From Chloroflexota bacterium (GTDB taxonomy: Bacteria; Chloroflexota; Anaerolineae; Anaerolineales; UBA11579), in NCBI GenBank assembly GCA_016191875.1, contig JACPVG010000001.1, forward strand, positions 28,482-92,481: 64,000 nucleotides of DNA. The letters run 5' to 3'. The position numbers were made by a program, and so were the translations under genes. The notes beneath the pieces are model-generated. The model made no database searches, had not been told where the DNA came from, and was given only the letters and a program-made list of their open reading frames with translations. The first letter of the stretch is position 1. Every line of letters starts with the position of its first letter. Positions 52,021 through 59,578 of the stretch are shown here, piece by piece.

Positions 52021-52841
52021 TGGACGAACTGAACATCCACACCGGCCTGGCCCGGGTGATCCTCACCGGCTTTGTCCACAGCGAAGTCACCCGCGCCGGT
52101 TTCCAGCGGGCGGTGGTCGGCGTGTCCGGCGGCGTCGATTCGGCCCTGTCCTGCGTACTGGCCGCCGAAGCCCTTGGCCCCGACAATGTATTGGCTATAC
52201 GCATGCCATACAAGTCGAGCAGCCCGGACTCACTCGAAGACGCCCAGACCTTCATCGACCAGTTAGGCGTGCAGTCTGCCACCTTCCCCATCACTGAGAT
52301 GGTCGAACCGCTGCTGGCCGTCATCCCGGAAGGCGAGAAGGTGCGGCGCGGCAACGTGATGGCGCGGGCGCGCATGCTCGTTCTGTACGATTTCTCGGCC
52401 GCCACCAAGGGGCTGGTCATCGGTACCAGCAACAAGACCGAGATTCTCCTCGGCTATTCCACCCAATGGGGCGACGCCGCCGCGGCCCTCAATCCGTTGG
52501 GGGACCTCTACAAGTGCCAGGTGCGCCAGTTAGCCGCCGCCCTGGGCGTGCCGGAGGCCATCCTTAAGAAGGCTCCTTCGGCCGACTTGTGGCCCGGCCA
52601 GACCGACGAAGGCGAATTGGGCTTCACCTACGATGAGGCCGACCGCCTGCTCTACCGTCTGGTGGACCTGCGCTACTCTGTTCAAGACTGCCTGTCCGCA
52701 GGGTTCGACGAAGGCTTCGTGCGCCAGGTACTCGAGCGCATCCGCCGCAACCAGTACAAGCGCGTCATGCCGCCGGTGGCCAAACTCTCCAACCGCACCT
52801 TCGGCTACGATTTCCTCTACCTGCGCGACTGGGGCACCTGA
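52020..52841 (+). CDS. nadE: NAD+ synthase, synthetase subunit
   Basis: 273 residues, the length of ammonia-type NadE. The ATP pyrophosphatase loop is GVSGGVDSALSCVLA. Further motifs are IRMPYKSSSPDSLEDAQ, GNVMARARMLVLYDFSA, GTSNKTEILLGYSTQWGD, NPLGDLYKCQVRQLAAALG and PSADLWPGQTDEGELGF. It adenylates nicotinate adenine dinucleotide and amidates it. The start at 52020 overlaps the nitrilase stop, so a two-subunit, glutamine-dependent enzyme is likely, in contrast to the usual fused form. Confidence 0.95.
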   Translation: MDELNIHTGLARVILTGFVHSEVTRAGFQRAVVGVSGGVDSALSCVLAAEALGPDNVLAIRMPYKSSSPDSLEDAQTFIDQLGVQSATFPITEMVEPLLAVIPEGEKVRRGNVMARARMLVLYDFSAATKGLVIGTSNKTEILLGYSTQWGDAAAALNPLGDLYKCQVRQLAAALGVPEAILKKAPSADLWPGQTDEGELGFTYDEADRLLYRLVDLRYSVQDCLSAGFDEGFVRQVLERIRRNQYKRVMPPVAKLSNRTFGYDFLYLRDWGT

Positions 52842-52888
52842 GCCCCCTGCGCCCATCGCCACCAACCTCACAGGAACCGCCGCCCACC

Positions 52889-54136
52889 ATGCCCAGAATT
52901 CACATTCCTCCTGCGCTGAAACACCGCAGGTTCGTCCTGCTGTGGAGCGGCCTCACCGTCTCGGTGGCCGGCTCGCGCATGCAGTTCGCCGCCCTGCTCT
53001 GGCACATCGCCACGCTCACCAGCGACCCGATCTACCTCGGCTACGTCGGTCTGGTGCGGGTGCTGCCCGTCATGGCATTCGGCCTCGTCGGCGGCGCGGT
53101 GGCGGACGCCTTCGACCGCCGACGCATCATCCTCATCACCCAAAGCATTCAGACGCTGGTGGCCTTCGCGCTCGGTTTCCTCACGCTCTCCGGCCGCGTG
53201 GAGTTGTGGCATCTCTACGTGCTCACCTTCCTGGAAGCCGCAGCCCAGGCCTTCGACCTGCCCGCCCGTCAGTCGCTCACTCCCAACATCGTGCCGGCGC
53301 GCGACCTGCCCAATGCCTTCAGCATGCAGAGCATCGCCTTCACAGTCGCCTCCATCGCCGGCCCGGTTTTCTCCGGCTGGATTCTCGCCGCCCCGGGCCT
53401 CGGCCAGCCCTATACCTACCTGTTCAACGGCGTTTCGTATTTCGCCATGATCTTTGCCATCCTCGCCATCGGTCAGGTGCCTCAGGCTCAATCCGGGGTC
53501 AGGCCAGTCAGCGTATCGGCCATTGCCGAGGGCATTCGCTACATCGTCCGCCAGCCGATCATCATTTCAAGCATGCTCCTCGATTTCATCGCCACGTTCT
53601 TCTCCTCGGCCACCGCTCTGCTGCCCATCTTCGCCAAGGACATCCTGCACGTGGGCGTCATCGGCTACGGCTGGCTGAGCGCCGCCCAGGCGGTGGGCGC
53701 GGCGCTGGCGGCCGGCGTGATGTCGCAGCTGGACGAGATTAAGCGCCAGGGGCCGGTGCTGCTTGGTTCGGTGGTCATCTACGGCCTTGCAACCATTGCC
53801 TTCGGCCTGGCCACCGCGTTCGTCCCGGCCTTCGTCGCCCTGGCGTTGGTGGGCGGAGGCGATTCGGTCAGCACCATCATCCGCAACACCATCCGTCAGC
53901 TGCAGACCCCCGACCACCTGCGCGGCCGCATGACCAGCGTGAACCAGATCTTCTTCATGGGCGGCCCGCAACTGGGCGAATTCGAAGCCGGCGCGGTGGC
54001 GCAGTTCTTCGGGCCGGTGGCGGCAGTGGTTTCCGGCGGTATCGGCTGCATCCTGGGAGTGGCCTGGGTGGTCCGGAAGTGGCCCGCCCTGCTGCGCTAC
54101 GACGGCAGCGAACCTGCCCTTGCCCCGGCCGATTGA
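52889..54136 (+). CDS. MFS exporter (MFS_3/EntS-like)
   Basis: 415 residues, about 11-12 helices. The N-terminal RRFVLLWSGLTVSVAGSRMQ and GGAVADAFDRRRIILITQ (loop 2-3 motif with basic residues) and the late GGGDSVSTIIRNTIRQLQTP with DHLRGRMTSVNQIFFMGGPQ are typical of the MFS_3 group, which includes enterobactin and macrolide exporters. The substrate is unknown. A weak AGGA site lies upstream of the ATG. It follows nadE by 47 nt and could share its transcript. Confidence 0.87.
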   Translation: MPRIHIPPALKHRRFVLLWSGLTVSVAGSRMQFAALLWHIATLTSDPIYLGYVGLVRVLPVMAFGLVGGAVADAFDRRRIILITQSIQTLVAFALGFLTLSGRVELWHLYVLTFLEAAAQAFDLPARQSLTPNIVPARDLPNAFSMQSIAFTVASIAGPVFSGWILAAPGLGQPYTYLFNGVSYFAMIFAILAIGQVPQAQSGVRPVSVSAIAEGIRYIVRQPIIISSMLLDFIATFFSSATALLPIFAKDILHVGVIGYGWLSAAQAVGAALAAGVMSQLDEIKRQGPVLLGSVVIYGLATIAFGLATAFVPAFVALALVGGGDSVSTIIRNTIRQLQTPDHLRGRMTSVNQIFFMGGPQLGEFEAGAVAQFFGPVAAVVSGGIGCILGVAWVVRKWPALLRYDGSEPALAPAD

Positions 54137-54258
54137 ACCAGGCAGGATTGATTGCTGACCATTCGTTGAGATTACCTTAGTACCAAGCGCGTCACACTTC
54201 CCCGTGTCCATCGTTGTCACAGGCATGGCGGTCTGACCAACAGACCACTGGCCTGGAC

Positions 54259-55899
54259 ATGCTGATCAAACCCATCCCCCGCAAATCCCTACCCGACCTG
54301 GTGGCGGGCAAACTCGCCGCCGCCATCCTCGCCGGGCAATTCACCACCGGCGCGCAGCTGCCGCCCGAACGCGACCTCATCAAAGACTTTGAGGTCAGCC
54401 GTTCCTCGCTGCGCGAAGCGCTACGCATCCTGGCCGACGCCGGCGTCATCGAGGCCCAGCAGGGCGTTGGCTGGTTCGTTTCACGGCCCAGCGAGCGTGG
54501 TCTGCTGAAAGCGCGCGCCCTGGCCGCCGAGATCGAACCAGCCCACCCCAAAGCCGCCAGGGCCAGCGCGCCCGCCGGGCCGCAGCGCCTGCCGGTGGCC
54601 GGCGAAAAACCCCTGCGCATCCCGAATCTGAAGAAAGACCGCCTCGGCACGTTCGAGTTCATTTCCTGGTGGGAACGCGAAAAGGTCAGGGCTGCCAGAG
54701 TGCTGGTGGTCGGGGCCGGCGCGCTGGGCAATGAGGTCGTCAAGAACCTGGCCCTGATGGGCATCGGCAATCTTTTCATCCTCGATTTCGACAATGTCGA
54801 AGCCGCCAACCTCAGCCGCTCGATTCTCTTCCGCGAATCCGATAGCGGGCGCGAGAAGGCCATGCTGGCCGCCGCCCGCGCCAAAGAGATCAACCCGGAG
54901 ATCAACGTCCAGTATCTGCACGGCGACGTGACCACCGCCATCGGCCTGGGCATTTTCCGCCGCATGGATGTCATCATCGGCTGCCTGGACAACCGCGAGG
55001 CCCGGCTGGCGGTGAATCGCTTCGCCTACTGGGTTAACAAACCCTGGGTGGATGGCGCTATCCAGGAACTGCTCGGGCTGGTGCGCGTGTTCGTGCCTGG
55101 TCAGGGCGCCTGCTTTGAATGCACCCTCACCGAACAGGCGCGCCGCGACCTGGCCCTGCGCTATTCCTGCCCGCTGCTGGCGCGCCAGAACATCCTGATG
55201 GGCAAAGTGCCCACCACGCCCACCATCGCCTCGATCATCGGGGCCATGCAGGCCCAGGAGGCTCTCAAACTCATCCACGCCATGCCCGTGGATGCCGGCA
55301 AGGTGGTTCACTTCAACGGCCTGAATAATTACATGCACACCACCGCTTACGTGCCGGACGAGAATTGCGAAAGCCATTGGACCTACGGCGAGATCACCGA
55401 AGTGCCGTTGCGGGCCGAGACCAGCACCCTGGAAGAACTGCTCAATGTGGCGCGCGCCGACCTTGGGCCAGAGGCGGTCATCGAACTCGACCAGGAACTG
55501 ATCCTCTCGCTGGCCTGCTCGCGTTGCGGCACCAAAGAGGCGGCGCTTAAGCCGATGTCGGCGGTGAGCTTCGAAGCCGCCCACTGTCCGACCTGCAACG
55601 AGATGCGCGACGTGCAGATGACCCACGTGATCACCGGAGGCGAATCGTTCCTGCGGCATTCGCTGCTCAGCGTGGGCGTGCCGCCTCTGCACATCCTGCG
55701 GGCCAACAACGGCGTGGAATACCGCTTCTATGAACTCACCGGTGACCTGCCGGAGACCCTGCACTTCAGGCACTTCCAGGAGACCAACGGCCGCCAGAGC
55801 GGGCGCGCCGGCAACCGGGTTCGCCTGGGCCGCCGGGTGAAGCTCCCTGCCGGGAATCGGCCCGGCCCCAGCCGCAAGCGCGTCCGCCTGCGGAAGTGA
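54259..55899 (+). CDS. E1-like ubiquitin-activating enzyme with N-terminal GntR HTH and C-terminal zinc ribbon
   Basis: 546 residues from the ATG at 54259 (the frame opens at a TTG, 54214). Residues about 10-80 are a GntR winged helix (GAQLPPERDLIKDFEVSRSS, VIEAQQGVGWFVS). After a linker comes the ThiF/E1 Rossmann domain: VLVVGAGALGNEVVKNLALM (GAGALG 152-157), DFDNVEAANLSRS, GCLDNREARLAVN. The crossover region GACFECTL (Cys285, Cys288) leads to YSCPLL (Cys304), where UBA3-type E1s have the thioester Cys. A ribbon CSRC/CPTC (420, 423, 443, 446) follows. The tail ends RKRVRLRK. It should adenylate the Ubl C-terminus. MoeB/ThiF roles are unlikely given the E2, RING and JAMM genes that follow. 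Confidence 0.88.
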   Translation: MLIKPIPRKSLPDLVAGKLAAAILAGQFTTGAQLPPERDLIKDFEVSRSSLREALRILADAGVIEAQQGVGWFVSRPSERGLLKARALAAEIEPAHPKAARASAPAGPQRLPVAGEKPLRIPNLKKDRLGTFEFISWWEREKVRAARVLVVGAGALGNEVVKNLALMGIGNLFILDFDNVEAANLSRSILFRESDSGREKAMLAAARAKEINPEINVQYLHGDVTTAIGLGIFRRMDVIIGCLDNREARLAVNRFAYWVNKPWVDGAIQELLGLVRVFVPGQGACFECTLTEQARRDLALRYSCPLLARQNILMGKVPTTPTIASIIGAMQAQEALKLIHAMPVDAGKVVHFNGLNNYMHTTAYVPDENCESHWTYGEITEVPLRAETSTLEELLNVARADLGPEAVIELDQELILSLACSRCGTKEAALKPMSAVSFEAAHCPTCNEMRDVQMTHVITGGESFLRHSLLSVGVPPLHILRANNGVEYRFYELTGDLPETLHFRHFQETNGRQSGRAGNRVRLGRRVKLPAGNRPGPSRKRVRLRK

Positions 55900-56759
55900 C
55901 CATGGCAGAGCATATCAGCCCTATGCGTTGGATTTCGTTGAGCGAAGGCGGTTTTGTGGAGAGCGTGGTGGGCCGCATCACCGTGGTGGTGCTGTTCGCC
56001 ATTCTCACCGCTATCACCCTGGCGCTGATCTTTCTCGTCAACCAAGTGGTGTGGCCGGTGGTGTTGAAGTTCACGCTCCTGGCCGCCACGGGGTTATTCA
56101 CCGGCCTGGTCTCGCGCCGCGTGCTGGACGGACACACCCGCCTGCTGCAATTCCTGGCGGCCGCCCTGGGTCTGCTGTTAGCCCTGGGGCTGGTGAACCC
56201 CGTGACGCGCGGTTTCATCGGCATCAATATGCTGCGCGCCTACCCGAACTTCCCGGAGTGGGACGGCGCGCTGCAATCGGGCGTGGGCTTCTTCTTCATC
56301 TGGCTGGCCGTGCGGGCAGGCCCCCGAACGCGCCTGGCCCCAATTCCGCCGGCCGTAAAGCCCAGGCGCGCCCCCCGCCGCGTCCGCCGGGCGGCCGCCC
56401 CGCCGGCCCCGCGGCCGGCCCGGGCGTCTGCCGCCAATGGTCGTCCGCAAATTTCCAGAACCCCGCGCATTAAGTCGCGCCCTGTGGTTTCGATTCTTAA
56501 GGCGACGCGCGGCTGGTTCGCCGGCCTGTGGCCCAGGGTACGGACCGGGCAACCGGTCGGGCCTCGCCCGGCACGCCGCCGGCGCGGGCGCGCCGTGCAA
56601 CTGAATGGTCGCGTTGAACACCGCTGCCCGTTCTGCCTGGAACTGGTCGAAAAGCGCGACCCGCGCGGGGTCAAGATCTGCCCGCAATGCAAGACCCACC
56701 ACCACGCCGACTGTTGGGAAGTGACCGGCATGTGCCAGGTCCCGCACGAGCATCACTGA
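55896..56759 (+). CDS. Membrane-anchored RING-type zinc finger protein (candidate E3)
   Basis: About 287 residues. Start GTG at 55896, overlapping the E1 stop (GTGA), or ATG at 55902. The N-terminal 140 residues hold three or four helices (ITVVVLFAILTAITLALIFL, VVLKFTLLAATGLFTGLV, LLQFLAAALGLLLALGLV, VGFFFIWLAV). A long Pro/Arg/Ala linker follows (about 140-240). The last 45 residues are a prokaryotic RING-like finger: CPFC, CPQC, then HHHADCWE, GMC and a final His-rich PHEHH. That is a C2-C2-HC-CH set able to hold two zinc ions. Position between E1 and E2 genes suggests E3 function at the membrane. Confidence 0.82.
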   Translation: MTMAEHISPMRWISLSEGGFVESVVGRITVVVLFAILTAITLALIFLVNQVVWPVVLKFTLLAATGLFTGLVSRRVLDGHTRLLQFLAAALGLLLALGLVNPVTRGFIGINMLRAYPNFPEWDGALQSGVGFFFIWLAVRAGPRTRLAPIPPAVKPRRAPRRVRRAAAPPAPRPARASAANGRPQISRTPRIKSRPVVSILKATRGWFAGLWPRVRTGQPVGPRPARRRRGRAVQLNGRVEHRCPFCLELVEKRDPRGVKICPQCKTHHHADCWEVTGMCQVPHEHH

Positions 56760-56796
56760 AGCGGCCGGCCGGAAGACGACAAGGAGAAGAACAGCC

Positions 56797-57648
56797 ATGA
56801 CCGATATCGAGATCACCCTGGTGCTGCCCAACGGTGGGGCGCGCAACGCCGAAGTGCCCGACGATGTACCTGTCAGGGAATTGCTGCCCGAACTGACCAC
56901 CTCGCTCGAATTGCCCACCACTGGCCCGGACGGCCGCCCGATGGGTTACCGGCTGGACAGCAAGGCCCTCGGCCACGAACTGAAGGAAGACGAGACGCTC
57001 GCCTCGGCCGGTGTGCCCGCCGACGACCGGCTCATCCTGACCGCCGACATCACCGCCGGCAGCGTAACGATCGGCGAAAGCCCGCGCATGCGGCGTTTGA
57101 AAGCCGACCACCAGCGCATGAATGAACTGGCGGCCCAGAGCGACCTGATCGAGTTCCAGGCCATTTCGACCCGCAAGGGCCTGCCGCCCGAGCGTTACAT
57201 CGTCACCTACCGCTGCAAGGGCATCATCGGCGTCGACCGCAGCGGCAAGCCGCGCTTCGGCGACAAGCACCAGGTGGAGATCTACCTGCACGCCCAGTAC
57301 CCTCAGCGCTGGCCGGGCATGAAGTGGCTGACGCCCATCTGGCATCCCAACATCAACCACATCAACGGCAGCGTCTGCGTGGATGCCGCCTGGTGGACCG
57401 CCAGCCGCTCACTGGACCGGCTGGTGCTGATGATCGGCGAAATGGTGCAGTACAAGAACTACCACGACGACCCGACCAAGCCGCCCTTCCCCTGGGACCC
57501 GGAAGCCGCCCGGTGGTGCCGCGACTTCCGCCGCGCCAACCCGCGCGCCTTCCCGGTGGATACCCGCGAACTGCTGCGCCCCGAACGGGTGCGCCTCAAG
57601 AAAACCGCCCCGCCGGCCAAAAAGTCCCCACGCGTCCGGCTGAAGTGA
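56797..57648 (+). CDS. Ubiquitin-like (YukD-type) domain fused to an E2 conjugating enzyme
   Basis: 283 residues. Residues 1-88 are a beta-grasp Ubl ending LTADITAG. Residues about 105-245 are a UBC fold: VTYRCKGIIGVDRSG, EIYLHAQYPQRWPGMKW, IWHPNINHINGSVCVDAAWW with the HPN triad (183-185) and the active Cys194, then LDRLVLMIGEMVQYKNY. The tail RPERVRLKKTAPPAKK and PRVRLK is basic. The Ubl part is about 83% identical (73 of 88 by hand count) to the free Ubl encoded at 57734. AAGGAG lies before the ATG. It receives activated Ubl from the E1; the fused Ubl may be a tethered donor, a regulator or a precursor. Confidence 0.92.
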   Translation: MTDIEITLVLPNGGARNAEVPDDVPVRELLPELTTSLELPTTGPDGRPMGYRLDSKALGHELKEDETLASAGVPADDRLILTADITAGSVTIGESPRMRRLKADHQRMNELAAQSDLIEFQAISTRKGLPPERYIVTYRCKGIIGVDRSGKPRFGDKHQVEIYLHAQYPQRWPGMKWLTPIWHPNINHINGSVCVDAAWWTASRSLDRLVLMIGEMVQYKNYHDDPTKPPFPWDPEAARWCRDFRRANPRAFPVDTRELLRPERVRLKKTAPPAKKSPRVRLK

Positions 57649-57733
57649 TGCACGATTCCCCCCGTGGATGATCGGAGCATGCACGTGCGAATCCGATTAT
57701 TGGTATCTCTATCCGTAGAAAGGAGTGTGTGAA

Positions 57734-58000
57734 ATGGCTGACGTACCTGTGACCGTTGTGCTTCCCTCTGGAGGCAGCCGCAATGCGGAGGTCCCCGACG
57801 ATGTGCCGGTCAAGGAGTTGCTGCCGGAACTGACCACGTCGCTGGAACTGCCCACCACCGGCCCGGACGGCCGCCCGATGGGCTACCGGCTGGACAGCAA
57901 GGCCCTCGGCCGCGAGCTCAAGGAAGAAGAGACGCTCTCCGAGGCCGGCGTGCCCGTCGATGACCGGCTGATCATGACCGCCGACGTCACCGCGGGATAA
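57734..58000 (+). CDS. Free ubiquitin-like protein (YukD-type beta-grasp)
   Basis: 88 residues. VTVVLPSGGSRNAEVPDDVP and VKELLPELTTSLELPTTG form the beta-grasp start, DSKALGRELKEEETLSEAGV the later part, and the chain ends DVTAG. A single C-terminal Gly is exposed, so no processing is needed before E1 activation; the usual Gly-Gly is not present. The ATG at 57734 is preceded by AAAGGAG at 8 nt, the best ribosome-binding site of the operon. A strong hairpin follows the gene. Substrate tag of the neighbouring E1/E2/RING/JAMM proteins. Confidence 0.9.
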   Translation: MADVPVTVVLPSGGSRNAEVPDDVPVKELLPELTTSLELPTTGPDGRPMGYRLDSKALGRELKEEETLSEAGVPVDDRLIMTADVTAG

Positions 58001-58011
58001 CCGCGGTCGCA

Positions 58012-58041
58012 AGGTGGGCGGGGTACTGACCCCGCCCACCT
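58012..58041 (+). terminator. 13-bp hairpin between the Ubl gene and the JAMM gene
   Basis: AGGTGGGCGGGGT pairs fully with ACCCCGCCCACCT around a 4-nt loop, 12 nt after the Ubl stop. No T-run. It may stop part of the transcription or protect the upstream mRNA, giving more Ubl than JAMM and downstream proteins. Confidence 0.6.
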
Positions 58042-58056
58042 GCCGCGGCGTGCCAC

Positions 58057-58719
58057 GTGCCGACCCAACGCATTCGTCTGTTACCGCCCATGCTGCAACA
58101 ACCGCGCTTCACGTCCATCCCCACCCGCAAAGCCCGGCGCTGGCTGATTCCCGGCGAAGAAGCCATCTCGCCGGCGGTGCAGGTCTTTCTCTCCCAGCGC
58201 GCCTTTGTGCGCATCTGCGCCCACGCCGGCAGCGACCTGGAGAACGAGGTCGGCGGCTGGCTGGTGGGCGTCTGGTGCTGGGACAAGACCCGTCAGGAGG
58301 AATTCATCCTGGTGCAGGCCATCATCCCGGCCGACCACACCCGCAACGGCAGCGCCTTCCTCACCTTCACCCACGAGAGCCAGTTGGAAATGCTGGCGGT
58401 GATGGAAGCGCGCTACCCCGGCAAGCACCTGGTGGGTTGGTTCCACACGCATCCGCGCATGGGCGTTTTTCTCTCCGGCTACGACCTGTTCCTGCACAAC
58501 AATTTCTTCCCCCACCCCTGGCAGGTGGCGCTGGTAATCGAGCCGCACAGTGCAGTGGGCGGCTTCTTCATCCGCGACCAGGACCACCACCTGGACGGCC
58601 GCCACCACTACGGCTTCCACGAGATTCACAACGGCCTGGAGCGCAGCGTGGTGCACTGGAAAAACCTGGAACTGGCCCAGGCCAACCTGGCCGCGGCCAA
58701 GAAGGAGCAATTGAGATGA
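58057..58719 (+). CDS. JAMM/MPN-domain metalloprotease (candidate Ubl deconjugase)
   Basis: 220 residues. The JAMM motif is complete: Glu64 in LENEVGGWLVG and HTHPRMGVFLSGYD with His130, His132, Ser140 and Asp143. It should bind zinc and cleave isopeptide or peptide bonds after Ubl. It could remove Ubl from targets and also cut the fusion at the Thr-Ala-Gly end of the E2-linked Ubl. The last part (about 175-220) is helical. Start GTG at 58057 or ATG at 58090; neither has a clear ribosome-binding site. The stop overlaps the next start (ATGA). Confidence 0.9.
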   Translation: MPTQRIRLLPPMLQQPRFTSIPTRKARRWLIPGEEAISPAVQVFLSQRAFVRICAHAGSDLENEVGGWLVGVWCWDKTRQEEFILVQAIIPADHTRNGSAFLTFTHESQLEMLAVMEARYPGKHLVGWFHTHPRMGVFLSGYDLFLHNNFFPHPWQVALVIEPHSAVGGFFIRDQDHHLDGRHHYGFHEIHNGLERSVVHWKNLELAQANLAAAKKEQLR

Positions 58720-59573
58720 CCCGTTATTCACGGTTGTACTACTACACCATCCTGGGCGCCATCGGCGGCCTGATCAGCTGGCAGGTCAGCAACATCCTTG
58801 GCCTGTCCTTCCTGCAGAACGTCTACCTCAGCGAGGTGGTCGTGGGCGGCTTGATCGGACTGTGCATCGGCCTGCTCATCGGTCTCTCCGAAGGGCTGGC
58901 GCGCCGCAGCCCGGTCTACGCCCTGCGGGCGGGGCTGACCAGCGGCGGGCTGGGGCTGGCCGCGGGCGCGTTGGGCCTGCCGCTGGCCGAGGGCGCGTTC
59001 CAGTGGCTGGGCGGCGAAATCTGGAGCCGGGCCCTGGGGTGGGGGCTGTTCGGGCTGCTGCTCGGCCTGGGCGTGGGCGTGACCACCGGCTCGCAATTGT
59101 GGAAGCCGGCCCTGGGCGGCCTGCTGGGCGGCGCTTTGGGCGGCGCACTGCTGGAAGCCGCCCGCGTCCGGCTGGCCGACCCGCTGGCCGGAAAGGCGCT
59201 CGGCCTCAGCCTGTTGGGGGCGGCCGTCGGCGCTTTCATTGCCCTCGTCGTGCTGCTGCTCTCGCGCGCCTGGCTGGAGGTCACCTCCGGCAAACTTAAA
59301 GGCTCTGAATTCATCCTGGACAAGTTCATCAAAGCCAGCGGTCCCTCGGCCTACATCGGCAGCAGCGCCCTCAAGGCAGATATCGTCCTGCCGGATCCGG
59401 ATATCGCCCCGCAGCACGCCATGCTCAAAGGCGCCGACCAGCACATGCTCCTCAAGGACATGAGCCGGGCGGGCACCTTTGTGAACAATCGCAAGATCGA
59501 ACAGGCCCAGCTCGGCGACCGCAACAAGCTCCGGCTCGGCAACACCGAACTGGTGTATCACGAAAGAAGGTAA
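58716..59573 (+). CDS. Membrane protein with C-terminal FHA-like domain
   Basis: 285 residues. The first 185 residues are Gly-rich membrane helices in paired repeats (VVGGLIGLCIGLLIGLSEG, GWGLFGLLLGLGVGVTTG, PALGGLLGGALGGALLEAAR), about six segments. Residues about 195-280 are an FHA fold: YIGSSALKADIVLPDPDI, APQHAMLKG, DMSRAGTFVNNRKI, LRLGNTELVYH. The residues that contact phosphothreonine are changed: GR is GS, and the Ser before xxH is Ala; the His is kept. It starts inside the JAMM stop codon (ATGA). Probably a membrane partner of the Ubl system. Confidence 0.8.
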   Translation: MTRYSRLYYYTILGAIGGLISWQVSNILGLSFLQNVYLSEVVVGGLIGLCIGLLIGLSEGLARRSPVYALRAGLTSGGLGLAAGALGLPLAEGAFQWLGGEIWSRALGWGLFGLLLGLGVGVTTGSQLWKPALGGLLGGALGGALLEAARVRLADPLAGKALGLSLLGAAVGAFIALVVLLLSRAWLEVTSGKLKGSEFILDKFIKASGPSAYIGSSALKADIVLPDPDIAPQHAMLKGADQHMLLKDMSRAGTFVNNRKIEQAQLGDRNKLRLGNTELVYHERR

Positions 59574-59578
59574 TCGCC

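Noticed and set aside
54214..54258. TTG start giving 15 more residues on the GntR-E1 protein
   Set aside because: No ribosome-binding site, and GntR domains normally begin close to the ATG at 54259.
54481..55773. Minus-strand open frame of 430 codons opposite the E1-like gene
   Set aside because: No domain or ribosome-binding site; the plus strand has the E1 motifs.
54259..55899. Assignment of the E1-like protein as MoeB or ThiF (molybdopterin or thiamine synthesis)
   Set aside because: No sulfur-carrier, moa or thi genes nearby, while Ubl, E2, RING and JAMM genes follow directly, and the UBA3-like Cys is present.
57991..58006. Small inverted repeat overlapping the Ubl stop codon
   Set aside because: Only five pairs and largely due to GC content; the 13-bp hairpin just downstream is far stronger.
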